From Vreelandella piezotolerans (GTDB lineage Bacteria; Pseudomonadota; Gammaproteobacteria; Pseudomonadales; Halomonadaceae): 64,000 bases of DNA. A model generated the notes under the pieces. That model searched no databases. It was not told the DNA's origin and saw only the letters and a program-made list of their open reading frames with translations. The position numbers were made by a program, and so were the translations under genes. Shown piece by piece: positions 62,457-64,000 of this stretch; position 1 is the first letter of the stretch, and every line of letters starts with the position of its first letter. Location: positions 1,984,001-2,048,000 of the forward strand of contig NZ_CP048602.1 of NCBI RefSeq assembly GCF_012427705.1. The letters run 5' to 3'.

Positions 62457-62864
62457 ATGGCAAGCCCATCACTGACGGAGCGCACTGCCCAGGACGTTAT
62501 GCACTCACGCTATGTGACGACCGATGGTTTTATGACCGTTACTGACGGCATTGAACTAATGAGGCAATACGATGCCACCGCTATTATCGTTGATAGGCGC
62601 GATGAGAAAGATGAACTGGGGCTAGTGTTAGCCTCTGATATTGCTAAAAAAGTGCTCGCAGTCAATCGCTCTGCAGACCGTGTAAGCCTTTACGAAATCA
62701 TGAGCAAACCGATCATTAGCGTCCGTCCGGAAATGAATATTCGCTATTGCGCTCGCCTGTTTGCTCAGTTTGGTTTATCCCAAGCACCGGTCGTGGATGC
62801 AAAACACAGCGTCATTGGGATCATCGACTACCCACGGCTCGTCATCGGGTGGGAAACTAATTAG
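62457..62864 (+). CDS. Stand-alone CBS-pair protein
   Basis: 135 residues made almost wholly of two CBS motifs: AQDVMHSRYVTTDGFMTVTD with ATAIIVDRRDEKDELGLVLA, then YEIMSKPIISVRPEMNIRYC with SQAPVVDAKHSVIGIIDYPR. Such pairs bind adenine nucleotides and often gate transporters. GAGAGG lies upstream. It ends the ump cluster, eight bases into the convergent metal permease gene. Confidence 0.85.
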   Translation: MASPSLTERTAQDVMHSRYVTTDGFMTVTDGIELMRQYDATAIIVDRRDEKDELGLVLASDIAKKVLAVNRSADRVSLYEIMSKPIISVRPEMNIRYCARLFAQFGLSQAPVVDAKHSVIGIIDYPRLVIGWETN

Positions 62865-63792
62865 CGCCGCCCAAGCTCCGATGCCGCCAAAGCCGCATCA
62901 GCACACCGTGCTTGGGCGAAAACAGCAGCGCCGTGAAGAAGCACCCCGTTGCCACCAAGACGATGGTGCCACCGGACGCTACATCAAACGCAAACGACAG
63001 CCATAGCCCCAACACCGCAGACCCTACCCCAATGCCCACGGAGATGAACAGCATCGTTTTGAAGCGGTCGGTCAGCAAGTGGGCCGTGGCGCCCGGGGTA
63101 ATCAGCATGGCCACCACGAGGATGATACCGACGGTTTCCAAACTGGCCACGATGGTGAGCGTGAGCAGCAGAATCAAACCGTAATGAATCACGCCGGTAT
63201 TGAAGCCGAGTGCCTGCGCCTGAGTCGGATCGAAGGCGTAGAGCATGAGCGGACGATAAGCTAGCCATACCATCAGCAGCGCAACGAGGCTGGCCGCCAA
63301 CGTGAGCAGTAGTGCCGACTGTTGCACTCCGAGCACGTTGCCGAACAGAATATGCATCAAGTGGGTGCTGGAGGCGATTTTACTGATCAGCACGACGCCC
63401 AGCGCAAATGCCCCGGTAAACATGATGCCCATGGCGGCATCGGATTTGATCCGTGTATGCCGTTCGATCGCCCCAATGCCGAGCGACGTCAGCGCTCCTG
63501 TGACGAAGGCACCGATAAAAAAAGGCAGGCCCAGCAGGTAGGCAACCGCCACCCCAGGCAGCACCGCATGAGAGATCGCATCCCCCAGCAACGACCAACG
63601 CTTGAGCACGACGTAACACGAAAGCATGCCGCAGATGGCTCCCACCATCATCGACGTGAGCAGCGCGCGCTGCATGAACGCGTACTGAAACGCCTCTGAT
63701 ACGCTGTCGGGCATTAGATTCACGGGCACCATCAGCGCCGCGATGAGCCCCGCCACCAGCGCACTACTCCAACCATCCAACGTTTCTAACAT
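62857..63792 (-). CDS. Metal ABC transporter permease (ZnuB/MntB type)
   Basis: 311 residues with eight or nine helices. LLGDAISHAVLPGVAVAYLL is the ABC-3 family signature, and ALGFNTGVIHYGLILLLTLT and AMLITPGATAHLL are conserved blocks. It moves Zn2+, Mn2+ or Fe2+; sequence does not decide which. It lies nine bases after its ATPase gene and tail-to-tail with the CBS gene. Confidence 0.92.
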   Translation of the reverse strand: MLETLDGWSSALVAGLIAALMVPVNLMPDSVSEAFQYAFMQRALLTSMMVGAICGMLSCYVVLKRWSLLGDAISHAVLPGVAVAYLLGLPFFIGAFVTGALTSLGIGAIERHTRIKSDAAMGIMFTGAFALGVVLISKIASSTHLMHILFGNVLGVQQSALLLTLAASLVALLMVWLAYRPLMLYAFDPTQAQALGFNTGVIHYGLILLLTLTIVASLETVGIILVVAMLITPGATAHLLTDRFKTMLFISVGIGVGSAVLGLWLSFAFDVASGGTIVLVATGCFFTALLFSPKHGVLMRLWRHRSLGGAN

Positions 63793-63801
63793 TCGAGTCG
63801 C

Positions 63802-64000
63802 CTATTCTTTGCTGGCAAATGCAGGAAGGCGGACACGCTCGACATCCGCTGGAGAATTTGCAATAGAACTCACCGCAAGTTCGGCCAACTTGCTATCGCT
63901 CAGCATTTCGTCGGGCGCGCCCTCGCCGCGAATGAATCGATTGATCAGTACCACATGGTCCACGTAGCGACGCGCGCCCGGCATATCGTGCGTCACCATC
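63802..64000 (-). CDS. Metal ABC transporter ATP-binding protein, C-terminal part
   Basis: Only the last 65 or so codons are in the window. MVTHDMPGARRYVDHVVLIN contains the H-loop (VTHD) and the strand after it, as in ZnuC/MntA-type ATPases. The tail (VSSIANSPADVERVRLPAF) is longer than the minimal ATPase. The start and the Walker motifs are outside the window. Operon with the permease. Confidence 0.8.
   Translation of the reverse strand, partial: MVTHDMPGARRYVDHVVLINRFIRGEGAPDEMLSDSKLAELAVSSIANSPADVERVRLPAFASKE

Overview
The window looks like chromosomal core sequence from a moderately halophilic gammaproteobacterium of the Halomonas / Halomonadaceae type. The evidence is a GyrA identical to the enterobacterial protein through the quinolone region, the gyrA-serC-pheA-tyrA/aroA-cmk order with a fused prephenate dehydrogenase/EPSP synthase, a complete rsxABCDGE-nth operon, several acidic proteins, and a DUF1538 membrane-protein pair of the UmpAB type known from Halomonas. 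This is an inference from gene content; no 16S gene is present. I see no prophage, insertion sequence, CRISPR array or integron.

Layout. 1-7570 (minus): gyrA, serC, pheA, fused tyrA-aroA and a truncated cmk, with overlapping or nearly abutting genes. 7736-13041: a hotdog thioesterase (minus), then rdgC, an acyltransferase, a small unknown gene and metG (plus). 13159-20564: a CHASE4-GGDEF gene joined by an ATGA overlap to rsxA, then rsxBCDGE and nth. 20591-22716: a carbonic-anhydrase-like protein convergent with, and overlapping, a DUF3524 glycosyltransferase. 22854-28219: a four-gene signalling cluster (single-domain receiver, membrane/PAS/exonuclease fusion, small membrane protein, sodium-solute-symporter histidine kinase). 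28336-33441: EAL-HDOD protein, hlyU-like gene, argG, rnt and a PPi-type phosphofructokinase. 33535-38193: phosphatase-kinase fusion, ppa, dsbD. 38526-44501: accBC, then prmA-dusB-fis-purH. 44569-52885: gabD, folE, srkA and comF (minus), tRNA-Leu(UAG), three uncharacterised envelope-type proteins, an SDR and fxsA. 52938-55988: groESL behind a good sigma-32-type promoter, then a TrmJ-like methyltransferase. 56078-60419: an NhaC-type antiporter, a GntP-type permease, an MFS carrier and an overlapping 42-codon microprotein. 60519-62864: umpA-umpB-PII-like-CBS. 62857-64000: a metal ABC permease and the end of its ATPase.

The most interesting unit is 60519-62864. Two DUF1538 subunits, which form a cation/proton antiporter in a related Halomonas, are followed without a gap by a PII-like protein that lacks a normal T-loop and by a stand-alone CBS-pair protein. 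This suggests nucleotide-gated control of ion flux. Second is the 22854-28219 cluster, where a DEDDh exonuclease is fused to a membrane/PAS module inside a two-component operon. Third is the diguanylate cyclase coupled to the Rsx electron-transport operon.

Starts were moved downstream from the longest ORF where a ribosome binding site, an overlap or family length argued for it. All assignments come from reading motifs, without database searches.
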